64,000 nt of DNA from Pyxidicoccus trucidator. Lineage in GTDB: Bacteria > Myxococcota > Myxococcia > Myxococcales > Myxococcaceae. Numbering within the stretch: the stretch's first letter is position 1; each line of letters opens with the position of its first letter. The stretch covers positions 132,214 through 196,213 of the forward strand of contig NZ_JAAIXZ010000013.1 of the NCBI RefSeq assembly GCF_010894435.1, written 5' to 3'. The notes under the pieces are model-generated. The model worked only from the letters and a program-made list of their open reading frames with translations, had not been told where the DNA came from and did no database searches. Position numbers and translations under genes: made by a program. This document shows, piece after piece, positions 44,518-52,223 of the stretch.

Positions 44518-44566
44518 AGGAGGCGTGGAGCCGCCGCTACGGAGCCCCCTCCCGCTTCACGACCTG
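44518..44566 (-). pseudogene. Leftover 3' end of a secreted-protein gene (duplicate of 38224-38272)
   Basis: Bases 44518-44544 equal 38224-38250 exactly (27 bp). The following 20 bp differ at few positions and encode QVVKREGAP plus stop on the minus strand, against TFVKRQGSP plus stop at the first locus. The rest of the gene is missing, and the sequence passes directly into the SRPBCC leader. This is a deletion scar within a duplicated block. Confidence 0.88.
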
Positions 44567-44694
44567 ACGAACCGCCCGCGTGTCGCGGCTCGCGGGCCCG
44601 GGTGTCACATGGCCGGCGCCCGGGTGTCGCACCGTACCGGGCACCGCGGGGCCCGCCTGGATTCCCGGCCCCGGGAAGCCGAAGCTCTCGCACC

Positions 44695-45138
44695 ATGATT
44701 CGTCTGGAGACCGAGGGCCATCTCGACGCGCCCCCCGCCACGGTCTGGCAGGTCCTCACCGACTTCGCGCAGTACCCCGCCTGGAACCCGCTCCTGCCCG
44801 AAGCCCGGGGCGAAGCGAAGCCCGGCGCTCGCGTGGCGATGAAGGCCAGCGCACCGGGTGGCGCGGGGAAGCGGTTCGGCTTCACCGCCACCCTCGTCCG
44901 CTGCGAGCCCGGCCAGGCGCTCGAATGGACGGGGGGCGTGCCCGGAGTGCTGCACGGCCACCACTACTTCCGTCTGTCCCCCGAGGGCGCGGGAACGCGA
45001 CTGGTGCACGGCGAGGACTTCACCGGCCTCCTCACCGTGCTGTTCGGACGCAAGCGCATCGAGGGCATGCGGCGCGGATACGAGGGCCTCAACCGCGCGC
45101 TGGCGGAGCACGTGCGCACCCTCGTCACGCCATCCTGA
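44695..45138 (+). CDS. SRPBCC-family lipid/ligand-binding protein (copy 2)
   Basis: A 147-residue near twin of the protein at 38970-39413. Differences are few and mostly at the ends (EGHLDAPP for EAHFDAPP, PAWNP for PVWNP, GGAG for GSAG, and a different last seven residues). The leader upstream of ATG is also similar, including TGTCGCGGCT and GGGCCCGGGTGTC. The two genes therefore come from one duplication, with the more distant downstream sequences unrelated. Both copies look intact and could be expressed. Ligand unknown. Confidence 0.85.
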   Translation: MIRLETEGHLDAPPATVWQVLTDFAQYPAWNPLLPEARGEAKPGARVAMKASAPGGAGKRFGFTATLVRCEPGQALEWTGGVPGVLHGHHYFRLSPEGAGTRLVHGEDFTGLLTVLFGRKRIEGMRRGYEGLNRALAEHVRTLVTPS

Positions 45139-45237
45139 GCACGTCCTGCGTCCAGCGCCGGTCCACGGCGCGCCCCAACCGTACCGCCGCACCAGCTCAG
45201 CTCCAGATGAAGCACGCGCCACCATCACCGGGCTGAT

Positions 45238-45264
45238 AGGAACAAGGTACAGCCGCCTGTTCCT
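45238..45264. promoter_or_regulatory. Inverted repeat upstream of the cupin operon
   Basis: AGGAACA (45238-45244) and TGTTCCT (45258-45264) form a perfect 7-bp inverted repeat with a 13-nt spacer, ~95 bp before the cupin start. It could be an operator or terminator of the SRPBCC gene. No T-run follows. Confidence 0.4.
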
Positions 45265-45358
45265 GGTGCCGGTACAGCTTCGCAGGGCCTCGAGGGAGCC
45301 TTTCTCTCCCCACCGATAATGGGTACGAAGCGCCCCCAGAAGTCGTGAAGGAGTGCCG

Positions 45359-45655
45359 ATGCCCTTGATGAACCTCGTGTCTGAAGCCGCCGCGCTACCC
45401 CAGTCATGGCGCTCACGGGTGCTGGGGCAGGTGGGCCCGGCGAACGTGAAGGTGCTGCGCATGGACGCCCTGCCGCTCGAAGAAGAGCTGCATCCGTACG
45501 ACGAGGCCCTCCTGGTGCTCGAGGGGATCATGGAGCTGACAGTCTCGGGCGAGCCCCTCTCCGTACGAGCGGGGGAGCTGTACCTCGTCAAGGCGCGGAC
45601 CCCGCACTCCGTACGGGAAGGCAGTCAGGGAACGCTGGTCATCATCGACTTGTAG
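45359..45655 (+). CDS. Small cupin-domain protein
   Basis: The 98-residue single-cupin protein has the second motif in VRAGELYLVKARTPHSVREG (G-x-x-x-P-x-x-x-H-like) and a first motif region in ELHPYDEALLVLEGIMELTV with an acidic ligand. Single cupins are metal-binding barrels with many roles. ATG 45359 has AAGGAG 6 nt upstream; GTG 45353 is an alternative. The next gene starts 3 nt after its stop, so the two are surely cotranscribed. Confidence 0.82.
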   Translation: MPLMNLVSEAAALPQSWRSRVLGQVGPANVKVLRMDALPLEEELHPYDEALLVLEGIMELTVSGEPLSVRAGELYLVKARTPHSVREGSQGTLVIIDL

Positions 45656-45658
45656 CCC

Positions 45659-46297
45659 ATGAAGCTCCGAGACCTTCCCATTCCCCTCGACCGGCGCATC
45701 CCCTTCGTCTCGGCGGTGGTCGACGTCATCGAGGGACGGGGAGACATCGCGACTGCCATCGAGCTGCTTGTGGCTGCCGAGCTGCGCTGCGGCGTCGCCA
45801 TCTGGACAGACCTGGCGGGCTCCGAGTCACAGATGGCGGCGGGCAGCTTCGTCCCCGTGAACAGCGCGACCCCGCCAACGCTGCGCGAGACGATGGACCT
45901 GATCCGCCGCTGGGAGGACTTCGAGCGGGTCTTCCGGAGCGCGGACGCAGACCCCAGGGCCGATGCCCTGGACGCGGGCGTCGCACGACTCCTCGGCGAG
46001 ACACACCTGGTCCTCTCCGGGATGGACTTCACCAACGACACCTTCGTGCGTGCTGTGGACGGGACCGTCGCCGGGTGGACCCAGCGCGCCTGGGGCGCCT
46101 TCCTCGCACGCTGGGCGAACGGCGTCGGTTGGGGCCCTCTCTCCAACGAGCGGGGGAAGCGCCACGTCTGGGACTACGCGGACTTCTATCACCTGAACGA
46201 CCAGTACATTGAGCACTACACGCGGTGGCGGGAGGTCGTCATGGACGTGCTCCACCAGAAGACACTGCGGGCCATGGGTGATGCGGGAGGACGCTGA
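45659..46297 (+). CDS. Unknown cytoplasmic protein coupled to the cupin gene
   Basis: A 212-residue soluble protein that I do not recognise. It begins MKLRDLPIPLDRRIPFVSAV and has a Trp/Tyr-rich C-terminal half (GWTQRAWGAFLARWANGVGWG and HVWDYADFYHLNDQYIEHYT). Acidic residues are frequent and codon bias is a little weaker than average. The 3-nt gap to the cupin gene suggests a shared function, maybe a small-molecule modification pair. It is convergent with the DUF3667 gene (7 bp). Confidence 0.7.
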   Translation: MKLRDLPIPLDRRIPFVSAVVDVIEGRGDIATAIELLVAAELRCGVAIWTDLAGSESQMAAGSFVPVNSATPPTLRETMDLIRRWEDFERVFRSADADPRADALDAGVARLLGETHLVLSGMDFTNDTFVRAVDGTVAGWTQRAWGAFLARWANGVGWGPLSNERGKRHVWDYADFYHLNDQYIEHYTRWREVVMDVLHQKTLRAMGDAGGR

Positions 46298-46304
46298 GTT
46301 CCGC

Positions 46305-47138
46305 TCAAGGCCACGAGAAAAAGACGCTGGTCATGCCCGCGCCGATGCTCAGGAACACGGTGACGATGGTAACGAGGCCCAGCACCACGGCCTTGCTCCA
46401 CGTCGCCAGGTGCGAGCCGCCATACACCCGCTGGAGGGCCAACCCCAGGTAGACGATGAACACGGTGTTGACCAGCGCCATGCTGGGAACCCACGTGTCC
46501 AGCACTAGCCGGAGCGGCTGGCCCACCGCGCCGATGAGGAAGCGGAACACGGCGACGTGCAGGGCGAAGGTGAGGTGCTCTCCGAAGTAGCGGCGAGGCC
46601 GGCGGTAGAGCAGCGGCAGTGCTCCGGCCAGCAGCATCACCCCGGCGAGCTGCGCCAGCTTGTTCACCCGCTGGAAGCGCGCCTCCAGGTGCTCGCGGTG
46701 CACCGCGGGCGCGACACCGAGCTGCCGCGCGGAGTGCTCGACGTAGGACTCGTAGCGCTGCACGCTGGCGCCCATCAATCCCTCCAGCCGGTAGAACGTC
46801 CCGCTGCCGAAGAGGAAGTACGCGGCACCGACGAGGAGGAACAGCTTGCGCGCCGAGACATACGGCCCGAAGCGCCCCGAGTGCGCCTCCACGGTGAGGA
46901 AGCCGGGCCGCGTGACGAGCAGCCACAGGGTGCGCCACAGCCGGCCGTCCAGGTGCAGCCGCTCCAGGAGCAGCTTCTTCATGTACGGCGAGAATTGCTG
47001 CTCGTCGCGAGTGAAGCGCTTCGCACCGCACTGCGCGCAGTAGGGGCCCGTCAGGTTCACCCCGCAGTCCGCACATGCCTCCACGGGAGGAGAAGGCACG
47101 GCGCTCACCTCGGGCTGCGGCTGCGGAACGGCGGACAT
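46305..47138 (-). CDS. DUF3667 membrane protein with N-terminal zinc ribbon
   Basis: The 277-residue protein opens with a Pro-rich segment and a zinc ribbon (EACADCGVNLTGPYCAQCGAKR, two CxxC pairs), followed by SPYMKKLLLERLHLDGRLWR and four or five membrane spans. The ribbon plus LLVTRPGFLTVEAHSGRFGPYVSARKLFL region is the DUF3667 signature. Function is unknown. It is divergent, with start codons about 50 bp apart, from the small gene at 47191. Confidence 0.87.
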   Translation of the reverse strand: MSAVPQPQPEVSAVPSPPVEACADCGVNLTGPYCAQCGAKRFTRDEQQFSPYMKKLLLERLHLDGRLWRTLWLLVTRPGFLTVEAHSGRFGPYVSARKLFLLVGAAYFLFGSGTFYRLEGLMGASVQRYESYVEHSARQLGVAPAVHREHLEARFQRVNKLAQLAGVMLLAGALPLLYRRPRRYFGEHLTFALHVAVFRFLIGAVGQPLRLVLDTWVPSMALVNTVFIVYLGLALQRVYGGSHLATWSKAVVLGLVTIVTVFLSIGAGMTSVFFSWP

Positions 47139-47190
47139 GGAGCGGGAGTCTACCGTGTGCCCGGGAGCGGGGTTACGCTGGGGCCTGGCA

Positions 47191-47409
47191 ATGGCCCAGG
47201 ACCCACGCGACTACCTCCCCGACGTGCGTGACGGGCTCACCCGGGTGGAGCGCATCATCCTCCACACGCTGAACGAGCTGCAGCAGCAGCGGGGCGGGCG
47301 CAACGTGCCCACGGCCATGCTCTACGGCTACGTCGTCGAGCACGTGAATCTCCGCCCCGACGAGTTCCAGGCCATCCTCGCGCGCCTCGTCGGCCGCGGG
47401 AGCCTGTGA
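47191..47409 (+). CDS. Small conserved protein of unknown function
   Basis: A 72-residue protein (MAQDPRDYLPDVRDGLTRVE start) with predicted helices and a winged-helix-like spacing: a helix VERIILHTLNELQQQ, a short turn, then MLYGYVVEHVNLRPDEFQAI and LARLVGRGSL. It might be a small DNA- or protein-binding module. ATG 47191 follows GGGGCCTGGCA without a strong ribosome site. It marks the border before the compositionally different cassette at 47456-50257. Confidence 0.6.
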   Translation: MAQDPRDYLPDVRDGLTRVERIILHTLNELQQQRGGRNVPTAMLYGYVVEHVNLRPDEFQAILARLVGRGSL

Positions 47410-47455
47410 GCGTCGGGGCGGCGCAAGGGCAGTGGCGGATGGTCGCGGCGAGCCT

Positions 47456-48151
47456 TCACGAGCCCGTGGTCGGCCTGAGCAGTGGATGAGCGGGACGCTC
47501 GGTGCCCTTCAGGATATCGAAGGATGGCTGCCAGGATTGGCCCGTCCACCGCCATGGAACATCCACCAAGAGCCATGGTGTCTCGTCTCGCACCTGGTAT
47601 CGGAGGAGTGCGACATCAGCGATCAGGCGGGCGCACTGCTCGGTGTCATTGGAACCGAAGACCAGAACCTTGGTGCGCGCGCGAATAGCCGCAAGCTTGA
47701 CGGCCTCTTCGAGGACTTTCACCCGCGTATTCCGCACGTCTCCGCACCGTCCCCACTCGGACTCCAAGCCAAGCAGCACCTCCCTCTGTCCAAGGAGGCA
47801 CTCGTCCCAATAGGCGTCCTTGTAGTACCGACCGATATAGTCGGGGTAGGTCGAGTGGGTGAGGTCCAGGAGGAACTCCGCTCGGCTGGTGCGCATCGGA
47901 ATGTCTCGCAAGCACGAGAAGAACGGACGCCAGTCCGCCCGAACCTCCCGTGCGCGTGCATCCACGAGCACAGGCTGTCCTGAGAACGCACCTGCAGCAC
48001 AGGCGAACCAGTCGAGGACCAGCTCTGTCCACGCCTCTGTGGGCGGCTCCAGACTCCGGTCGTATCCGCGAATCATGGCATCGACCAATTGCTTACCTGC
48101 GGTGGTCAGTTCCGCTGAGTCATAACGGACGAACTTGAAGTGGCCGGACAT
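47456..48151 (-). CDS. Unknown protein at the end of the putative defence cassette
   Basis: A 231-residue soluble protein with no recognised family. It has a Trp/Tyr-rich centre (YPDYIGRYYKDAYWDECLLG) and a C-terminal Rossmann-like stretch (RTKVLVFGSNDTEQCARLIADVALLRYQ) followed by TPWLLVDVPWRW. The ATG at 48151 has GGAGG 5 nt upstream. Codon bias is weaker than in the flanking genes, matching the ATPase and Toprim-like genes upstream, from which it is separated by 125 bp on the same strand. It may be a third component or a separate acquisition. Confidence 0.7.
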   Translation of the reverse strand: MSGHFKFVRYDSAELTTAGKQLVDAMIRGYDRSLEPPTEAWTELVLDWFACAAGAFSGQPVLVDARAREVRADWRPFFSCLRDIPMRTSRAEFLLDLTHSTYPDYIGRYYKDAYWDECLLGQREVLLGLESEWGRCGDVRNTRVKVLEEAVKLAAIRARTKVLVFGSNDTEQCARLIADVALLRYQVRDETPWLLVDVPWRWTGQSWQPSFDILKGTERPAHPLLRPTTGS

Positions 48152-48276
48152 TGAACCTCCAGCGAGAAGCGCCCAGAAGTAGCTGAGGGCTTCTCGTTAC
48201 CGGAATGCCGCATGTGGCATATGTCCCCTAAGCGACGACAGGATCGTACCGTGGTGAGGGTTCAACCACACCCGTT

Positions 48277-49065
48277 CTACCCGGCCCGTCCAGCGCCATT
48301 CAGGAGGGGAACGAGCCGCTCACGAACTTCCTTCAGGAACTCGGCAAGGCCGTTCTTCTGTCCTCGCTGCTCCAGCACCGCGAGCGGCGTTTCTTCCAGA
48401 CACTGCCGCTCGCGCTCCCAGTCTTCCTGGGTCAGTTCATCGAGGGCACGTTTGATGTCCTTCTTGGCACCGTGCTCGCTCGCCGCCAGCTCATGGGACG
48501 CGGTGATGGGGTCCAGGGAGAGACGCGCTCGAAGCTCCTGGAGCCGCGACTCCTCACCAGCGTTACGTGGGACAAAGCCCGCCAGCACCCACGCCTCGCG
48601 CTTGGGGTGGGCCATGCCAATGACCACCTTGAATGGCCAGCGGTACTTCTCTCGAACCTGCTTGAGCCCCTGCGCAGCGATACGGTCAGGGTCTGCATCG
48701 CTGTCACGCACGAGCAAGACGGCATCCGGACAACGTCGTAGCGCGGCGAACAGCAGGAGTGCCTTCCGCGCGCTCAACGCATCCGGCTGTGCTGCCTCGC
48801 CATTGAACGGGCCGAAAATGCTCCTGACACCACCGTGTGCGAACGAGCTGCTGGACTTGAATGCATCCTTGACGTGAGCCCACTTCAGGAATGGCTCGTC
48901 CGCCCTATCTTCGAGTCCCCGCCACCGGCGAACCGAGTCCAACACCACGGGGTCATCAAGCCACTCAACCGCCTCACGCAGTGTCCGATCAGCGAGCTCG
49001 CAGGCCGTGCGTTGGTCTGCCAGCGCCTCGCAGACCACCCCGAATTCAAAGGAGGGCTCACTCAT
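48277..49065 (-). CDS. Toprim/DUF4276-like putative nuclease paired with an AAA ATPase
   Basis: A 262-residue soluble protein. An early Glu (~13, in FGVVCEALADQ) and a DxD set (~121-125, in AVLLVRDSDADPDRI) fit the acidic residues of Toprim folds, and AHPKREAWVLAGF (~152-165) resembles the E-A-W motif I recall for DUF4276/OLD-like proteins. The C-terminus is charged and helical. The ATG overlaps the stop of the ATPase gene by 8 nt (ATGAGTGA), so the pair is translationally coupled. ATPase plus Toprim pairs are known phage-defence designs (OLD/Gabija-, PARIS-like). This pair's identity with any named system is not shown. Confidence 0.72.
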   Translation of the reverse strand: MSEPSFEFGVVCEALADQRTACELADRTLREAVEWLDDPVVLDSVRRWRGLEDRADEPFLKWAHVKDAFKSSSSFAHGGVRSIFGPFNGEAAQPDALSARKALLLFAALRRCPDAVLLVRDSDADPDRIAAQGLKQVREKYRWPFKVVIGMAHPKREAWVLAGFVPRNAGEESRLQELRARLSLDPITASHELAASEHGAKKDIKRALDELTQEDWERERQCLEETPLAVLEQRGQKNGLAEFLKEVRERLVPLLNGAGRAG

Positions 49066-50257
49066 TCGCGGCAGGCCCACCCAGCTTCCCAATCCACTCT
49101 TCGCCGACGGTGCTCCAGAACTCTCCCGGAGCCATCAGGCCCTTCCACTTCTCGAACTCAGGGTGGGCGGTGAGCTTCTCGCAGCGGGCGAATCCGTTCT
49201 CCGCGAGGAAGGTCATCCGGACCTCCTTGGGGTCCAGGTAGTTCAGGATGAAGGGCGAGTGACTGGTCGCGATGATCTGCAGCTCAGGGTCACGCTTCTG
49301 GATGGCACGCAGGGCCTCGACGAGTCGGACCTGAGCTGCCGGGTGGAGGGACAGCTCGATGTCGTCGAGCAGCACGAGCCGGGGTTTCGTAGGCCCCAGG
49401 AGCGCCGTAAGCAAGCCGAGCACCATCAGAGTGCCCTCGCCTGCGGCATCCGGTGCGACGCCCTTCGCACCGCGCATGTCGAAGACGACCTGGTTCCCCC
49501 AGATCGTGCGCTTCTCCGGCACCTCATGGCGCTGCTCATCCAGTGCAATGGTCCGAATCGCGGTCTGCTCGACAACCGCACGTTCGATGCGAATGCGGCG
49601 CACGGCCGGGACGACTTGCTTGAGCGCCAGCTCAATCTCGTTGAACACCTCGTCCTGACTCAGCTTGAGGTAAGCCAGCACCGAAGCAAGCCCGCTCCCA
49701 TCCGGATGAAGATAGGGAATCGGGGCTTCACTATACGAAGCCTCCGCCAGCCGCCCTGGGACGAAGCGCAGGATCGACGTTGCGCGGAGTCCCTCTCGAA
49801 GCTGATTCAGGACATCTTGATCCGCCTTGACCTGGACGACGCGGGCTGGATCCCATACAGGGGGAGCCGCATCGTTCGGGTTCGCATACCCCACGTTGAA
49901 GCTCTTCCCGAACAAAGAGCCGACAAGGGCGAAGGGCAGGTCCACTTTGCCTGTTCCGCGACGCGTGACTGGCGCGACGGTGCTGAGCGCCGACGCGGAG
50001 CCTTGCACTGCCCCCCAACGGCCAACGACGCCCAGTTCAACCCGCTCCTTGACCCCGTGGGACTGCACCAGCGGCCCGGGCCAGAAGCTCCATCCGCCTC
50101 CCAGTAGAAAACTGGACGCTGTCGACAGGAGATTCAGCCCCTCCAGCAGCGTCGTCTTCCCCGACGCATTGGGCCCCACCAGCACCGTGAAGGGCTCCAA
50201 CTCCAGGTCGAGCGAGCGGTACGCCTTGAAGTTGCGGAACTGGACCTTCTCAATCAC
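49058..50257 (-). CDS. AAA (SMC/OLD-like, PF13304-type) ATPase of a putative defence pair
   Basis: A ~399-residue ATPase with one chain containing all ABC-type motifs. Walker A is GPNASGKTT (~29-37). A signature-like AGEGTLMVLGLLTALL lies at ~271-286, Walker B is LVLLDDIELSLHP (~293-304) with Asp in place of the usual catalytic Glu, and ATSHSPFIL (~329-337) supplies the switch His. It begins EKVQFRNFKAYRSLDLEL, typical of AAA_15/21 families. The start is GTG at 50257 with AGGAGGGG upstream. It overlaps the Toprim-like gene by 8 nt. Codon use is less GC-biased than neighbours, suggesting transfer. Confidence 0.85.
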   Translation of the reverse strand: MIEKVQFRNFKAYRSLDLELEPFTVLVGPNASGKTTLLEGLNLLSTASSFLLGGGWSFWPGPLVQSHGVKERVELGVVGRWGAVQGSASALSTVAPVTRRGTGKVDLPFALVGSLFGKSFNVGYANPNDAAPPVWDPARVVQVKADQDVLNQLREGLRATSILRFVPGRLAEASYSEAPIPYLHPDGSGLASVLAYLKLSQDEVFNEIELALKQVVPAVRRIRIERAVVEQTAIRTIALDEQRHEVPEKRTIWGNQVVFDMRGAKGVAPDAAGEGTLMVLGLLTALLGPTKPRLVLLDDIELSLHPAAQVRLVEALRAIQKRDPELQIIATSHSPFILNYLDPKEVRMTFLAENGFARCEKLTAHPEFEKWKGLMAPGEFWSTVGEEWIGKLGGPAANE

Positions 50258-50286
50258 GGCAGCCCCTCCTGACGTCGCACACCCTA

Positions 50287-50310
50287 CCCCTCTCCCGTGA
50301 GGGAGAGGGG
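50287..50310. terminator. Perfect 10-bp hairpin between ettA and the ATPase gene
   Basis: CCCCTCTCCC (50287-50296) and GGGAGAGGGG (50301-50310) form a perfect stem with loop GTGA, 14 bp after the ettA stop and 30 bp before the ATPase start. Motifs of this sequence are common as dispersed intergenic repeats in GC-rich bacteria. It probably terminates ettA and may mark the cassette border. Confidence 0.7.
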
Positions 50311-50323
50311 AAGTCCCGCCGAC

Positions 50324-52003
50324 TCAGTTCTTCGTGAGGGGCCGGTACCGGATGCGGTGCGGCTCCAGGGCGTCGGGGCCGAGGCGCTTCTTCTTGTCCG
50401 CCTCGTAGTCCTGGAAGTTGCCCTCGAAGAAGAACGCCTTGCTGTCCCCCTCGAACGCCAGGATGTGCGTGGCGATGCGGTCCAGGAACCAGCGGTCGTG
50501 GCTGATGACCACCGCGCAGCCCGCGAAGCTCAGCAGCGCATCCTCCAGGCTCCGCAGCGTCTCCACGTCCAAATCGTTCGTGGGCTCGTCGAGCAGGAGG
50601 AGGTTGCCACCCTCCTTGAGCATCTTCGCCAGGTGCACGCGGTTGCGCTCGCCGCCGGACAAATCCTTCACGCGCTTCTGCTGGTCCTGCCCCTTGAAGG
50701 CGAAGCCCGCCAGGTACGCGCGGCTGGGAATCTGCCCGCCCTTGCCCAGGTCCAGGTGGTCCAGCCCGCCGCTGACCTCCTGGAACACCGAGTTGTCACC
50801 GTTCAGCGCGTCGCGGCTCTGGTCCACGTAGGCCAGCTTCACCGTCTCGCCCATGCGCAGCTCGCCCGCGTCCGGCTTCTCCACGCCCGTCATCATCCGG
50901 AACAGCGTCGTCTTGCCCGCGCCGTTGGGGCCAATGACGCCGACGATGCCACCCGGCGGCAGCTTGAAGTTCAGGTCGTCGACGAGCAGCCGGTCCCCGT
51001 ACGCCTTGCGCAGCCCCTTGGCCTCCACCACCAGCCCGCCCAGCTTCGGCGCGGGAGGAATGATGATTTCGCCCGTGGCCTCGCGCTTCTCCTGCGACTG
51101 GCTGAGCAGCTCCTCGTACGCGGAGATGCGCGCCTTGCTCTTCGCCTGACGCGCCTTGGGCGACTGCCGCACCCACTCCAGCTCGCGCTTGAGCGTCTTC
51201 TGGCGGTGGCTCTCCGACTTCTCCTCCAGCGCCAGCCGGTTCTGCTTCTGCTCCAGCCAGCTGGAGTAGTTGCCCTTCCAGGGCACGCCCTCGCCGCGGT
51301 CCAATTCCAGAATCCACTCGGCCGCGTTGTCGAGGAAGTACCGGTCGTGGGTGATGCAGACGATGGTGCCCTTGTACTCCTTCAGCGCAATCTCCAGCCA
51401 CGCGACGCTCTCCGCGTCCAGGTGGTTGGTGGGCTCGTCCAGCAGGAGCAGGTCCGGCTTCTCCAGGAGGATGCGGCACAGCGCCACGCGGCGCTTCTCG
51501 CCGCCGGACAGCTTCGTCACGTCCGCGTCACCCGGGGGCAGGCGCAGCGCGTCCATGGCCATCTCGATGGTCCGGTCCAGCTCCCAGCCATTCACCGCGT
51601 CGATGGCGTCCTGGAGCCGCCCCTGCTCGGCCAGGAGCTTCTCCATGGCGGCGTCGTCCATGGGCTCGGCGAACTTCGCGCTGACCTCGTTGAAGCGGTC
51701 CAGCGTGGCGCGAATCTCCTTCAGGCCCAGCTCCACGTTCCCCTTCACGTCGAGCGAGGGGTCGAGCTGCGGCTCCTGGGCCAGGTAGCCGACCTTGGCG
51801 GACGGGTCCGGCTTGGCGACGCCGAAGAACTCGGTGTCCACGCCCGCCATGATGCGCAGCAGCGTCGACTTACCGGAGCCGTTCGGGCCGATGACACCAA
51901 TCTTCGCGCCCGGGAAGAACGACAGGTAGATACCCTTGAGGATCTCCTTGCTGTTCTTGACCTTGCGCAGGTCCTGCATCGTGAAGATGAAATTCTGGGC
52001 CAT
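50324..52003 (-). CDS. ettA: Energy-dependent translational throttle protein EttA (ABC-F)
   Basis: EttA binds the ribosomal E site and gates the first peptide bonds according to ATP level. The 559-residue protein has two ABC domains with Walker A GPNGSGKST and GPNGAGKTT, signatures KLSGGEKRRVALCR and DLSGGERNRVHLAK, and Walker B LLLLDEPTNHLD and LLLLDEPTNDLD. The linker with the arm (KTLKRELEWVRQSPKARQAK) is intact, and the end PHRIRYRPLTKN is typical of EttA. ATG 52003 gives the family start MAQNFIFTMQDLRK. The frame is open to 52069. Housekeeping gene. Confidence 0.96.
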   Translation of the reverse strand: MAQNFIFTMQDLRKVKNSKEILKGIYLSFFPGAKIGVIGPNGSGKSTLLRIMAGVDTEFFGVAKPDPSAKVGYLAQEPQLDPSLDVKGNVELGLKEIRATLDRFNEVSAKFAEPMDDAAMEKLLAEQGRLQDAIDAVNGWELDRTIEMAMDALRLPPGDADVTKLSGGEKRRVALCRILLEKPDLLLLDEPTNHLDAESVAWLEIALKEYKGTIVCITHDRYFLDNAAEWILELDRGEGVPWKGNYSSWLEQKQNRLALEEKSESHRQKTLKRELEWVRQSPKARQAKSKARISAYEELLSQSQEKREATGEIIIPPAPKLGGLVVEAKGLRKAYGDRLLVDDLNFKLPPGGIVGVIGPNGAGKTTLFRMMTGVEKPDAGELRMGETVKLAYVDQSRDALNGDNSVFQEVSGGLDHLDLGKGGQIPSRAYLAGFAFKGQDQQKRVKDLSGGERNRVHLAKMLKEGGNLLLLDEPTNDLDVETLRSLEDALLSFAGCAVVISHDRWFLDRIATHILAFEGDSKAFFFEGNFQDYEADKKKRLGPDALEPHRIRYRPLTKN

Positions 52004-52223
52004 CGCGGCTTTCCTGCCTCCGGCGGAGTGAAGGGCACAGCGGATACCAGGGTGGAACAGCGCACTCAAGCCGCGTGCGTCCCTCCCCTGTCACCCCTGA
52101 GGCCCCCCGACAGCCCGGCAGGACCGCCAGCCGTCGGCGTGTGGACAGAGGGCCCCTGCCTGGCGGCCCACTCCCTTCCAGGGCCTGGGGCCCACCCGAC
52201 TCCCACCTGCCGCCGCCGCGCCG

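Larger units (their letters stand above)
36728..45138. repeat. Probable diverged segmental duplication, period about 5.6-5.7 kb
   Basis: Three markers recur in the same order and orientation: the DUF6959-like gene (36728-37030) and its remnant (42379-42487), the secreted-protein 3' end (38224-38272 and 44518-44566), and the SRPBCC gene with leader (38970-39413 and 44695-45138). Intervening genes differ: deacetylase in the first unit, PLP enzyme and LysR in the second. The ISL3 remnant lies between the two units. Confidence 0.65.
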
